DNA of 64,000 bases from Micromonospora sp. BL4 (GCF_003667505.1 NZ_RCVJ01000105.1:62001-126000), one strand, 5' to 3'; positions 8,462 to 16,417 are shown, numbered from the stretch's first letter. The notes: generated by a model from the sequence alone, not told the origin. Numbers and translations: made by a program.

Positions 8462-9172
8462 CTACTCGGCCGCCGGACGGGTCCGCTTGGTGGCCCGGGG
8501 CAGCTTCGCCGACGGGGTCGCGGCGGGCTTGGCGGGCTTGGCGGCCTTCGGGGCCCGGGCGGCCTTCTTCACGGCGGCCGGCTTGGCCTCGGCGATCTCG
8601 GCCACGTCGGCCGGGGTCGGCACCTCGGCCGGGGCGGTGGCCTCGACCGGGGCGGTGGCCTCGACCGGGGTCGCGACCGGCGTCACGGCCTGGGTCGCCT
8701 CGATGTCGGCGTTGACCGTCTCGGCGGCCTCCAGCACGCCGGCGCCGACGACCCGCTCGCCGCGGGCGACCAGTGCGCCGTACGCGGCGAACGCCCGCTC
8801 CTGGGCGGCCTGGGCACCGGCGACGACCACGGCGGCGTTGCGGGTCGCGGCGGCGCGCAGCCGGTCCAGGTCGGCGACCTCGCGCAGCTTGGCGAGATCG
8901 GTCGACTCGCGCAGCTTGTCCAGGTCCAGCTCGGCCTGGGCCCGGCTACGCAGGCTATCGGCGGTCTCGTTGGCGGTACGCAGCGTCTCGGAGGCCTTCT
9001 GGCGCAGCTCGAAGCCGGTCAGCACGGCCCGGCCGCCCAGGTCGGCGACGACCCGGGTGCCCAGGACGCCGACCACGGCCGGCAGCTTGCGCAGCTGCTC
9101 GAGGGCCAGCTCCCCGGCGCCGGCAGCGGCGTAGATCGGGGCGGGGATGCGGTTGGTCTTCGGCTCGGTCAT
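8462..9172 (-). CDS. hbhA: Heparin-binding haemagglutinin-like protein (HbhA homologue)
   Basis: A 236-residue protein: short N-terminal hydrophobic part (residues 8-30), long alpha-helical, coiled-coil-prone centre rich in Ala/Leu/Arg/Glu (35-140), and a low-complexity tail rich in Ala/Pro/Lys (KKAARAPKAAKPAKPAA), the region that binds sulfated glycans in mycobacterial HbhA. An 18-bp tandem repeat (about 8632-8668) encodes VEATAP twice. It overlaps the XRE regulator by 4 nt (ATGA) and has SD GAGGAG. In a non-pathogen it is more likely a cell-envelope or lipid-associated protein than an adhesin (inference). Confidence 0.82.
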   Translation of the reverse strand: MTEPKTNRIPAPIYAAAGAGELALEQLRKLPAVVGVLGTRVVADLGGRAVLTGFELRQKASETLRTANETADSLRSRAQAELDLDKLRESTDLAKLREVADLDRLRAAATRNAAVVVAGAQAAQERAFAAYGALVARGERVVGAGVLEAAETVNADIEATQAVTPVATPVEATAPVEATAPAEVPTPADVAEIAEAKPAAVKKAARAPKAAKPAKPAATPSAKLPRATKRTRPAAE

Positions 9173-9801
9173 GACGTCTCCTCTTCGGCCGCCTCGGCGG
9201 CCTTCCGGACCGCCGGACCGGCGGCCTTCTTCTCGGGGGTGCTGGTGCTGGTCGGGGCGGGCGTGGTGCCCGCCTCGGTGACGGCGACCGACTCGAGCAC
9301 GGCCTCGGTCGGGGTGCCGCCCGCGGTGGTGGGGCCGGTGGCGGCCAGGTTGGCCACATCGGCCGGTTGATCGGCGACGTCAGTCGGGGTGGTCGCCTCG
9401 GCCGCGCCGCCGGAGGTGTCCGACCCGGCGCCCTCGGCGGCGGCCCTGGCCTCGGCCAACCGGGTGTTCTCCCGACGGAACGTCTCGTAGATCTGGCTGA
9501 GCGACTGTTTCTGGGCCATCGTCAGGTCGGGGTCCACCGCGATGGCGGCGAGCACACCGTGGCCCTCCTTGTCGTCCAGCAGCCCGGCGCGCAGGTACAT
9601 CGCGGGAGTGGAGACCCGCAGCGCGCTGGCCAGCTGCTGGAGCACCTCGGCGCTGGGCTTGCGCAGGCCGCGCTCGATCTGGCTGAGGTACGGGTTGCTG
9701 ACCCCCGCCTGCTCGGCGAGCTGCCGCAGCGAGATCTTGGCGTTGCGCCGCAGATCGCGGATGAACCCGCCGACGTCGGGGAGGTCCTTCGGTGTGGCCA
9801 T
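9169..9801 (-). CDS. XRE-family helix-turn-helix regulator upstream of hbhA
   Basis: A 210-residue protein. The HTH domain at about 5-65 (ISLRQLAEQAGVSNPYLSQIERGLRKPS) is followed by a helical part and a disordered Ala/Thr/Gly tail. The ATG at 9801 is preferred over an upstream in-frame start because TAGCGT lies 7 nt before it. The gene order regulator-hbhA-DUF2516 equals Rv0474-Rv0475-Rv0476 of M. tuberculosis. Repeated GCTAAC motifs just upstream (9811-9862) suggest autoregulation. Confidence 0.87.
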   Translation of the reverse strand: MATPKDLPDVGGFIRDLRRNAKISLRQLAEQAGVSNPYLSQIERGLRKPSAEVLQQLASALRVSTPAMYLRAGLLDDKEGHGVLAAIAVDPDLTMAQKQSLSQIYETFRRENTRLAEARAAAEGAGSDTSGGAAEATTPTDVADQPADVANLAATGPTTAGGTPTEAVLESVAVTEAGTTPAPTSTSTPEKKAAGPAVRKAAEAAEEETS

Positions 9802-9821
9802 GAGGGCGACGCTAACCGCCG

Positions 9822-9862
9822 TTGCTAACTCTTGCAAGCAAAACGCTAGCCAGAGTTAGCAA
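9822..9862. promoter_or_regulatory. Candidate operator: 11-bp inverted repeat with GCTAAC motifs
   Basis: TTGCTAACTCT (9822-9832) and AGAGTTAGCAA (9852-9862) form a perfect inverted repeat with a 19-bp centre. The centre holds the palindromes CTTGCAAG and GCTAGC, and another GCTAAC lies at 9811-9816. The block covers the -35 region of the XRE regulator promoter and lies between it and the divergent hydrolase. Autoregulation by the XRE protein is an inference. Confidence 0.6.
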
Positions 9863-9915
9863 GGTCTCAGCAACCCGCTTGCACGCGGCTCGCGGGGTTC
9901 CGTACCGTCCGTCCC

Positions 9916-10713
9916 GTGCACAAGATCACAGTCAACGGAGCAGTCATCGCCTACGACGAGGCCGGCACCGGGTCGCCCGTCGTGCTGCTGCACGCCGGCA
10001 TCGCCGACCGGCGGATGTGGCGGGGTCAGCTGTCCGCGCTCGCCACCCGGCACCGGGTGATCGTCCCGGACCTGCGCGGCTACGGCGATTCCGAGCTGCC
10101 ACCGACGCCGTTCGCTCATCACGATGACGTGGCGGGCCTGCTGGACGCGCTCGACCTGCCCCGAGCCGCCCTGGTGGGCTGCTCCTTCGGCGGGTCGGTC
10201 GCCATCGACACCGCGCTGGCCCACCCGGATCGGGTGAGCGCGCTCGCGCTGTTCGACTCGGCGGTCTCCGGCAACGAGTGGTCCGAGGAGGCCAACGACC
10301 TCTGGGACGACCTGGTCGGCGAGGTCGACCCCGACGACTTCGCCGCCGGGGCGGCCGGCGAGGTGCGCTTCTGGGTGGTCGGCCCGGGTCGCCAGCCGGC
10401 CGACGTCGACCCCGGGCTGATCGCGTTCGCGCAGGAGATGGATCAGCGCGCGCTTGCCGCCGAGTCGGCGCTCGGCGCGGTGGAGGTGGGCGAGCTGACG
10501 CCGCCGGCGATCGGCCGTCTCGGCGAGCTGCGAGTGCCCGTCCTGGTCACCGCGGGCGCCGCCGACGTGCCGGACATCAGCCGCCTCGCCGACCGGATCG
10601 CCGCCGAGGTGCCCGGCGCGGTACGCCTGCCCGACGTGCCGGACGCCGGGCACCTGCTGCCGCTGGAGCGCCCCGAGGCGGTCAACGCCGCCCTGCTCGA
10701 CTTCCTGAGCTAG
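9916..10713 (+). CDS. Alpha/beta hydrolase
   Basis: A 265-residue hydrolase of the esterase/lactonase type: VVLLHAGIADRRMW oxyanion region, PDLRGYGDS, nucleophile elbow GCSFGGSVAI and late catalytic His in DAGHLLPLERP. A cap region spans about 120-190. GTG start with TACCGT 7 nt upstream, so leaderless. It is divergent from the XRE-hbhA operon and convergent with the asparaginase gene. Substrate not predictable. Confidence 0.88.
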   Translation: MHKITVNGAVIAYDEAGTGSPVVLLHAGIADRRMWRGQLSALATRHRVIVPDLRGYGDSELPPTPFAHHDDVAGLLDALDLPRAALVGCSFGGSVAIDTALAHPDRVSALALFDSAVSGNEWSEEANDLWDDLVGEVDPDDFAAGAAGEVRFWVVGPGRQPADVDPGLIAFAQEMDQRALAAESALGAVEVGELTPPAIGRLGELRVPVLVTAGAADVPDISRLADRIAAEVPGAVRLPDVPDAGHLLPLERPEAVNAALLDFLS

Positions 10714-10826
10714 CCGCGCGGAGCGGCCCCGACCGCGCCTCGGACGGCGGCGTCAAGGGGCCGAGAGCCCGGCATCATCGCGCCCGCCAACAGACCCGCC
10801 ACGAACCGACGGGCCTGACGCCGCGA

Positions 10827-10876
10827 CGAGCGCTATACCTCAGAGTCATATTTGTACCTCTGAGGTATAGCGCTCG
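10827..10876. repeat. 19-bp perfect inverted repeat, AT-richer, between convergent genes
   Basis: CGAGCGCTATACCTCAGAG (10827-10845) pairs perfectly with 10858-10876 around a 12-base AT-rich centre. It lies between the convergent hydrolase and asparaginase genes and could end both transcripts. It is noticeably less GC-rich than its surroundings, which suggests an inserted or dispersed element rather than ordinary coding drift. The rest of the 10714-10941 gap shows nothing recognisable. Confidence 0.75.
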
Positions 10877-10941
10877 ATCCGGAGTTGGCCGGCGCGCGGC
10901 CGGCCGGTGGGCGGGCCAGCGGGTGGGCGGGCCGGCGGCGG

Positions 10942-11901
10942 TCACCAGAGCGGGCGGATCGCGCCGACCGGAACGCCACCGCCGAAGAGCGGCCCCTCGG
11001 CATACTCCGCCAGCACCGGGGCGTCCACGCCGAGCCGACGCAGCGCGGAGACCAGCACCGGCATCCTGGCCCGGTCGGCCCCATCGTCGATCTTCAACGC
11101 GACGGCGCCGACGCCCGGCAACCCCACCGCGATCACGCCCTCGGCGCCGACCTTGGCCAGCAGGCCCGGTACGCCGCGCATCAGCCGGGTGTCGTCGGCC
11201 CGGGTGCCGCCGACGATCTCCGGGTGGGCGCGCATGGCATCGGCCACCGCGCGCGGCGCCGAGCCGGGCTCGGCGTCGACGAGCCGGAGGTACGCCCCGG
11301 CCAGGCCGGTCAGGGACACGGCGAGCACCGGAGCCCCGCAGCCGTCCACGCCCACCGCCGCCGCCTCCTCGCCGGTGAACTCCTCGATGGCCGCCCGCAG
11401 TCGCTGCTGCAACGGGTGCTCCGGCCGCCAGTAGCCGTCCAGCGGCCACCCGGCCGCCTGGCAGGTCAGCAGCATGCCGCTGTGCTTGCCGGAGCAGTTC
11501 ATCTGCACCCGGGTCGGGCCGCCTCCGGCGCGCAGCACGGCCTCGCGGGCCGCCGCGCCCACCGGCAGGTCGGGCGGGCAGTGCAGGGCCGAGGCGTCCA
11601 GCCCGGCCCGGTGCAGCAACGCGCCGACCCGAGCCAGGTGGAACTCCTCACCGGCGTGGCTGGCCGACACCAGCGCCAGGTCGGCCGGGTCGGTCAGCGG
11701 CAGGCCGGCGCGGAGCATCCCGATCGCCTGCATCGGCTTGCTGGCCGAGCGGGGGAAGATCGGTGCGGTCACGTCCCCGGCGGCGGCCAACGGCACGCCG
11801 GCGGCGTCCAGCACCACCACCGAGCCTCGGTGCATGCCCTCGACGAACCCGGAACGGACCACCTCGGCGAGCGGCGCGCCGCCCTCGTACGTCTTTCCCA
11901 C
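10942..11901 (-). CDS. Asparaginase (asparaginase II family)
   Basis: A 319-residue member of the bacterial asparaginase II family (PF06089 type). Typical segments are VVRSGFVEGMHRGSVVVLD near the N-terminus, FPRSASKPMQAIGML, SASHAGEEFH, NCSGKHSGML and DGCGAPVLAVSL. Expected to hydrolyse L-asparagine to aspartate and ammonia in the cytoplasm. Start GTG at 11901, with TACCGT 7 nt upstream. Full length. Confidence 0.9.
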   Translation of the reverse strand: MGKTYEGGAPLAEVVRSGFVEGMHRGSVVVLDAAGVPLAAAGDVTAPIFPRSASKPMQAIGMLRAGLPLTDPADLALVSASHAGEEFHLARVGALLHRAGLDASALHCPPDLPVGAAAREAVLRAGGGPTRVQMNCSGKHSGMLLTCQAAGWPLDGYWRPEHPLQQRLRAAIEEFTGEEAAAVGVDGCGAPVLAVSLTGLAGAYLRLVDAEPGSAPRAVADAMRAHPEIVGGTRADDTRLMRGVPGLLAKVGAEGVIAVGLPGVGAVALKIDDGADRARMPVLVSALRRLGVDAPVLAEYAEGPLFGGGVPVGAIRPLW

Positions 11902-11995
11902 GTGCTGGACGGTACCGACGGTCCGAGGGTGCCCGTCGGCGGGGTGACCTGGTCGTCCACCGCCCGGGTGACAGGGGCGCTGGACAGGCCCGGCC

Positions 11996-12823
11996 TTACA
12001 GCCCCAGCAGCTCGCGGGCCTCGGCGGTGGTCAGCGGAGGGCGCTGCGCGAGCTGGGCGAAGCCGACCGCGCGGGCGACCAGCTGCATGTTGGACTCCAC
12101 CGGGCGGCCCTTGGCGTACGTCACGGTGTCCTCCATCCCGACCCGCAGGTGTCCACCGGTCGACAGCGAGGCCAGCAGCACCGGGATGGTGCTGCGGCCG
12201 ATGCCGGTGGCCGAGAAGGTGGTGCCCTCGGGCAGGTCCCGCAGCATCCGGTGCGCCGCGACCAGCGTCTCGGTGGTGCCCGGCATGCCGCCCGGCACAC
12301 CCATCACGAAGTCGACGTGCACGTGCCCACCGGCCGGCGGTCCGTACTTGCCGAGCAACCGCTGCAACGCGGACAGGTGGCCGAGGTCGAAGATCTCGTA
12401 CTCCGGCACGATCCCGCGTTCCTGCATCCGGGTGTGCAGATCGACGATGAACTCCCACCGGTTGAGGAAGACGTCGTCGCCGAAGTTGACCGTGCCCATG
12501 GTGCACGAGGCCATGTCCGGCCCGGCGTCGAGCACGGCGAGCCGGGAGGCCTCCGGATCGGTCACCGCGCCCCCGGAGGAGAGCTGCACGATCAGGTCGG
12601 TGCTCTCCCGCAGCGCGGCCACCGTCTCCCGCAGGCGCACCGGGTCGAGGGTCGGCCGGGCGGCGTCGTCGCGGATGTGGACGTGGATCACGGCGGCGCC
12701 GAGCGCCTCGCACTCCTTGGCGGTACGCACCAGCTCGTCGAGGGTCACCGGCAGCGCCGGCACCTCCGCCTTGGCCGACTCAGCGCCGGTCGGGGCCACC
12801 GTGATCAACGTCCCTGTCGTCAT
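11996..12823 (-). CDS. 3-keto-5-aminohexanoate cleavage-type protein (BKACE, DUF849)
   Basis: A 275-residue beta-keto acid cleavage enzyme. The zinc motif VIHVHIRDD carries the conserved HxH; later HVHVDFVMG and SATGIGRSTIP are also family signatures. Members condense a beta-keto acid with acetyl-CoA; the best-known reaction is in lysine fermentation, but most members act on other substrates, so the substrate is open. TAGGAT 7 nt before the ATG indicates a leaderless transcript. Confidence 0.87.
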   Translation of the reverse strand: MTTGTLITVAPTGAESAKAEVPALPVTLDELVRTAKECEALGAAVIHVHIRDDAARPTLDPVRLRETVAALRESTDLIVQLSSGGAVTDPEASRLAVLDAGPDMASCTMGTVNFGDDVFLNRWEFIVDLHTRMQERGIVPEYEIFDLGHLSALQRLLGKYGPPAGGHVHVDFVMGVPGGMPGTTETLVAAHRMLRDLPEGTTFSATGIGRSTIPVLLASLSTGGHLRVGMEDTVTYAKGRPVESNMQLVARAVGFAQLAQRPPLTTAEARELLGL

Positions 12824-12846
12824 GGCGGCGATCCTAGACGGCCCGG

Positions 12847-13959
12847 TCAGGCCGGGTCGATCGCCGCCGCGGTCTCGCCGATCAGCAGCGTCGCGTCCTC
12901 CGGGACGTTCCGCTTCAGCACCGCGAGCGCGATCTGGCCCAGCTCGTGGTGCAGCAGGGCGGTGCCGACGAAGCCCACGGCCCGGCCGTCGAGGGTCACC
13001 GGCGTGCCGGCGGTCGGCGGCTGGTCGGTGGTCACCCCGTCCAGGTGCAGCAGCACCAGGCGGCGCGGCGGTCGACCCATGTTGTGCACCCGGGCCACCG
13101 TCTCCTGCCCCCGGTAGCAGCCCTTGTCCAGGTGCACCGCCGGGCCGATCAGGTCAACCTCCGCCGGAATGGTCCGGTGGTCGGTGTCCACCCCGACCCG
13201 GGGCCGACGGGCGGCCACCCGGATCGCCTCGTACGCCCAGAGCCCCGCGACCGGCACGCCCGCGCCGCGCAGTTCCGCCACCACCTGGTCCATCGCCGAC
13301 CGGGGAACCAGCAGATCCACCCCGAGCGGGCCGCGCCGGGCCCAGCCACCGACCGGCAGCGGTCGTACGTCGTAGCGCACGCTCGCCCGGGGCGGCACGG
13401 CGCCGGCGGCGAACTTCGGACCGGGCACCGCGACCAGGTCCGGTGCGGCCAGCCCGGTCACGCCGAGCGTGCCCAGCGCGTCCGTTGCCGCCGGCCCGAC
13501 CAGCGACAGCAGGGCACGCTCAGCGGTGGCGTCCCGGGGCTCGACCTTGCTGAAGAACCGCATCTTCTCCAGGTACGCGAGCAGGCCGGCGGTCGCGCCC
13601 GGCTCGGTGTCCAGCCAGGTGGTCTCGCCGTCCTCGGCGACCAGGGCGTGCTGCTCGACGTGCCCGTGCGGGGAGAGCACCAGCAACTCGGTGCCCTCGC
13701 CGGCGGCGAGCGACGCGAGGTGCTGCGAGGTGATCGTGTGCAGCCAACCGGCCCGCTCCTCACCGGGCACCGCGATGATCCCGCGGTGCGACCGGTCGAC
13801 CAGCCCGACCTCGGTGTCCAGGATGCGCTGTTCGCGCAGCGGGTCGCCGTAGTGCGCGGCCACCCCCCGCACGCCGGCCGCGGCGTGCGCCGGCTCCGGC
13901 TGGTCGCGGCTGGCCTCGTCGATGCTCTCGACGGCCACCGCTCCCGCGATGTCGATCAT
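12847..13959 (-). CDS. ygfZ: Folate-binding protein YgfZ/GcvT-like
   Basis: A 370-residue GcvT-like protein with the YgfZ signature KGCYRGQE (about 280), whose Cys is needed for its role in maturing iron-sulfur enzymes with tetrahydrofolate. Its ATG overlaps the stop of the Fur-family gene (ATGA), so the start at 13959 is secure; a longer frame upstream lies inside the fur gene. Coupling to a metal regulator fits a job in iron-sulfur metabolism. Confidence 0.9.
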   Translation of the reverse strand: MIDIAGAVAVESIDEASRDQPEPAHAAAGVRGVAAHYGDPLREQRILDTEVGLVDRSHRGIIAVPGEERAGWLHTITSQHLASLAAGEGTELLVLSPHGHVEQHALVAEDGETTWLDTEPGATAGLLAYLEKMRFFSKVEPRDATAERALLSLVGPAATDALGTLGVTGLAAPDLVAVPGPKFAAGAVPPRASVRYDVRPLPVGGWARRGPLGVDLLVPRSAMDQVVAELRGAGVPVAGLWAYEAIRVAARRPRVGVDTDHRTIPAEVDLIGPAVHLDKGCYRGQETVARVHNMGRPPRRLVLLHLDGVTTDQPPTAGTPVTLDGRAVGFVGTALLHHELGQIALAVLKRNVPEDATLLIGETAAAIDPA

Positions 13960-14384
13960 TTCTGGTCCCCGTTCTCGCAGCGTTCGCAGACGCCGAAGAG
14001 CGACACGTGCCCGATGTCCACCCGGAACCCCCGTTGCGCGGCCAACTGGTCGGCGAGCGGGCGGAGCAGCTCCGGATCGATCTCGTCGATCGCGCCGCAC
14101 TCCCGGCAGACCAGGTGGACGTGTTGGTGCTCACCAGCCGCGTGGTAGGTCGGCGAGCCGTGCGAGAGATGGGTGTGGGTCACCAGGCCGAGCCGTTCCA
14201 GCAGCTCCAGCGTGCGATAGATGGTGGTGATGTTGACGCCGGCGGCGACCTCCCGGACGGCGGTGTGCACCTGCTCCGGGCTGGCGTGGCCCAGATCGAG
14301 CACCGCCTGGAGGACGAGCTGCCGCTGGGCCGTCAGCCGCAGCCCACGGGCCCGGAGCATTTCCGCGAGGGAGGATTCGGACAC
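13956..14384 (-). CDS. Fur-family metal-dependent regulator
   Basis: A 142-residue Fur/Zur-type repressor: winged helix about 1-80 (RLTAQRQLVLQAVLDLGHAS, then NITTIYRTLELLERLGLV), the His-rich HQHVHLVCRECG and a second CERC pair near the C-terminus, giving the two CxxC zinc-structural motifs. Whether it senses iron, zinc or nickel cannot be told. The GTG at 14384 is chosen because TATGAT lies 6 nt upstream; a longer in-frame start at 14423 lacks support. It is co-translated with ygfZ and divergent from the aminotransferase gene. Confidence 0.88.
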   Translation of the reverse strand: MSESSLAEMLRARGLRLTAQRQLVLQAVLDLGHASPEQVHTAVREVAAGVNITTIYRTLELLERLGLVTHTHLSHGSPTYHAAGEHQHVHLVCRECGAIDEIDPELLRPLADQLAAQRGFRVDIGHVSLFGVCERCENGDQK

Positions 14385-14453
14385 CGTCCGATCATAGTTC
14401 GGCAACCATGCCGACCTTCGCACGCCGACGGACCGCCGCTAGGCTCGACGGTC

Positions 14454-15335
14454 ATGGTGCTGTCGTCCGTCGGGAAGGTCGGGGTCGATACGACCGCGCG
14501 GATCGCCGTACTCGGTCGCGGCCGGGTGCCGGCCGGTGGGCCCGTGCTCCGGGGCGACGACCTCGGCGTGCTCCGGGGCGACGGCCTCTTCGAGACAATG
14601 CATCTGCGCCAGGGTCGGCCGTGGCTGCGCGACGAGCACCTGGCCCGGCTGGCCGCGGCGGCGGCCGCCTTCGAGCTGCCCCTGCCACCCGCCGCCGCGC
14701 TGATCGAGCTGCTCGACACGGTGCGAGCGGGGTGGCCGGCGCAGGTGGAGGGGGCTCTGCGGCTGGTCTGCACCCGGGGCCCCGAGGCCGGCGGCCCGCC
14801 GACCGTCTACGCCACCCTGGCCGAGGTGCCGGCGTCGTCCCGCGCGGCCCGCCGGGACGGGATCAGTGTGGCGACCCTGCCGCTGGGGGTGCCCGCCGAC
14901 GCGCGCACCGGGCTGGACTGGCTGCCGGCCGGGATCAAGTCCACCTCGTACGCGGTCAACAGCGCCGCCCGCCGCTGGGCCCACCGGGCCGGGGTCGACG
15001 ACGTGCTCTGGATCTCGTCGGACGGGTACGCGCTGGAGGGCCCGACCGCGAACGTGGTGTGGCTCACCGGCGGGACGCTCTGCACCGTGCCGGCCGCCAC
15101 CACCGGCATCCTGCCCGGTACGACCGCCGCCTGGCTGCTCGGCCACGCCGGCGAGCTGGGCCTGACCGCCGCCGAACGGATGATCACCCCGGCCGAGCTG
15201 CACGCGGCGGACGCCATCTGGTTCAGCTCGTCCGTGCGCGGGCTCGCCGAGGTCCACACCCTGGACGGGGTGCGCCGCGACCGGTCCCCGCGCACCCCCG
15301 CCCTGCACGCCCTGCTGGGTTTCCCCGTTGCCTGA
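14454..15335 (+). CDS. Class IV aminotransferase (aminodeoxychorismate lyase-like)
   Basis: A 293-residue PLP fold-type IV enzyme. Visible are RGDGLFETM, the PLP lysine region AGIKSTSYAVN and EGPTANVVWL/TGILPGTT. These are shared by aminodeoxychorismate lyase (folate synthesis) and branched-chain or D-amino acid aminotransferases. Followed by a nitrobindin-like gene, as for Rv0812-Rv0813c of M. tuberculosis. The ATG at 14454 has TAGGCT 8 nt upstream; the longer frame to 14007 overlaps fur and is rejected. Confidence 0.87.
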   Translation: MVLSSVGKVGVDTTARIAVLGRGRVPAGGPVLRGDDLGVLRGDGLFETMHLRQGRPWLRDEHLARLAAAAAAFELPLPPAAALIELLDTVRAGWPAQVEGALRLVCTRGPEAGGPPTVYATLAEVPASSRAARRDGISVATLPLGVPADARTGLDWLPAGIKSTSYAVNSAARRWAHRAGVDDVLWISSDGYALEGPTANVVWLTGGTLCTVPAATTGILPGTTAAWLLGHAGELGLTAAERMITPAELHAADAIWFSSSVRGLAEVHTLDGVRRDRSPRTPALHALLGFPVA

Positions 15336-15338
15336 GGG

Positions 15339-15929
15339 TCAGCCGCCGACCCGGACGAGCCGGGCGGAGAGGTGGGCGCTGAGCGGGTGCCCCATCGCCG
15401 CCATCTCCTGGGCGTAGAGCAGCGCGCCCTCGACGATGCCGAAGAGCCGGTGCCCGCCGGTGACCTCCTTGGCGGTCGCCGTCCGGACCACCGCGTCGGT
15501 GGCGAACTCGACCTGGGTGCCGGTGCGCTTGCCGAGGTGCAGCTCCATCACCCCGGACGGAGTGGTCAGGAGGGCCTCCAGCTCGTCGGTGGCGCGGCCG
15601 TCCACCAGCACCGGCCGCCACCAGCCGACCTCGCGCCCGGCCGGACGGACCGGCTGGCTCCGCTCGTCGAGGATCCAGGCCCGCGACTCGTAGTGCAGGA
15701 ACGGCCGGCCGTCGTGGCTGATCCGGATCTCCTGCGCGTAGTCGAAGTCCTCGATGGTGGGGAAACCACCCTTGCCCCGGCCGCGCCACAGCCCGATGTA
15801 GGGCAGCAGGCCGTCCAGTGCCGGGTGCAGCTTCGGCCCGACCCGCAGGTCGTGGCTCTCCTCGAACGGGTACTCCTCGACCGGCGGCGCGTTCAGCCAC
15901 GGGGGCTGCAGCGGGTTCTCGTCGCTCAC
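15339..15929 (-). CDS. Nitrobindin-like heme-binding protein (FABP-like, THAP4-type)
   Basis: A 196-residue ten-stranded beta-barrel-type protein. The family motif GLWRGRGKGGFPTI (about 46-59) and the C-terminal His-containing segment MGHPLSAHLSARLVR are as in mycobacterial nitrobindins (Rv0813c type), which bind ferric heme and isomerise peroxynitrite. GTG start with SD GAGAGGA; it overlaps by 4 nt (GTGA) the stop of the 34-residue membrane protein, so the pair is co-translated. Converges with the aminotransferase (3-nt gap). Confidence 0.85.
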   Translation of the reverse strand: MSDENPLQPPWLNAPPVEEYPFEESHDLRVGPKLHPALDGLLPYIGLWRGRGKGGFPTIEDFDYAQEIRISHDGRPFLHYESRAWILDERSQPVRPAGREVGWWRPVLVDGRATDELEALLTTPSGVMELHLGKRTGTQVEFATDAVVRTATAKEVTGGHRLFGIVEGALLYAQEMAAMGHPLSAHLSARLVRVGG

Positions 15930-16030
15930 CAGCGTCCTCTCGAAATGCGTACGGCGAGGTAGACCAGGCCACCGGCGAGGCCGCCCAGGCCGGCGACCAG
16001 CAGGCTGACGAACCCGATCTCGGTAACCAT
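15926..16030 (-). CDS. 34-residue single-span membrane protein
   Basis: ATG at 16030 to a TGA at 15926. The peptide starts MVTEIGFVSLLVAGLGG, has one hydrophobic Gly/Leu-rich helix (about 5-27) and a basic tail ending RISRGRW. A perfect leaderless promoter (TAGGAT, 7 nt before ATG) and a GTGA overlap with the nitrobindin-like gene argue that it is real despite its size. Function unknown; it may anchor or partner the heme protein (inference). Confidence 0.72.
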   Translation of the reverse strand: MVTEIGFVSLLVAGLGGLAGGLVYLAVRISRGRW

Positions 16031-16054
16031 CCCGGCCATCCTATGCTGGGCCTC
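16031..16054. promoter_or_regulatory. Back-to-back leaderless promoters with overlapping -10 boxes
   Basis: Minus-strand TAGGAT (16038-16043) and plus-strand TATGCT (16042-16047) share two bases. Each ends exactly 7 nt from its own ATG (16030 minus, 16055 plus). The whole space between two divergent genes is 24 bp, so both transcripts must start at or next to the start codon, and RNA polymerase can serve only one direction at a time. Confidence 0.75.
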
Positions 16055-16417
16055 ATGGCCCGCACTCTCGTCGTCAAGGCCACCGCGGGGGCGGACGCCC
16101 CGGAGCGGTGCGCACAGGCGTTCACGGTCGCCGCGACCGCGGTCGCTGCCGGGGTGGACGTGTCGCTCTGGCTGACCGGCGAGTCGACCTGGTTCGCGCT
16201 GCCCGGCCGCGCCCAGGAGTTCGAGCTGCCACACTCGGCGCCGCTGGCCGAGCTGCTGCACGTCATCCTGACCAGTGGCAGGGTGACCGCCTGTACCCAG
16301 TGCGCGGCCCGTCGGGAGATCGGACCGGACGACGTGCTGCCCGGCGTCCGGATCGCCGGCGCCGCGGTCTTCGTGGAGGAGGCCCTGGCCGAGGGAGCGC
16401 AGGCGCTGGTCTACTGA
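16055..16417 (+). CDS. DsrE-family protein
   Basis: A 120-residue protein with a DsrE/DsrF-like fold pattern: ARTLVVKATAG strand, helix with ERCAQAFTVAATAVAAG, VDVSLWLTGESTWFALPG, and a CTQCAARREIG segment with two Cys spaced as in sulfur-handling relatives. The role could be sulfur-carrier or redox related; not established for this branch. Leaderless ATG at 16055. Divergent from the 34-residue gene. Confidence 0.75.
   Translation: MARTLVVKATAGADAPERCAQAFTVAATAVAAGVDVSLWLTGESTWFALPGRAQEFELPHSAPLAELLHVILTSGRVTACTQCAARREIGPDDVLPGVRIAGAAVFVEEALAEGAQALVY

Noticed and set aside
8620..8680. 18-bp tandem repeat as a separate regulatory element
   Set aside because: It is inside hbhA and encodes the repeated VEATAP of the low-complexity tail; recorded with that gene.
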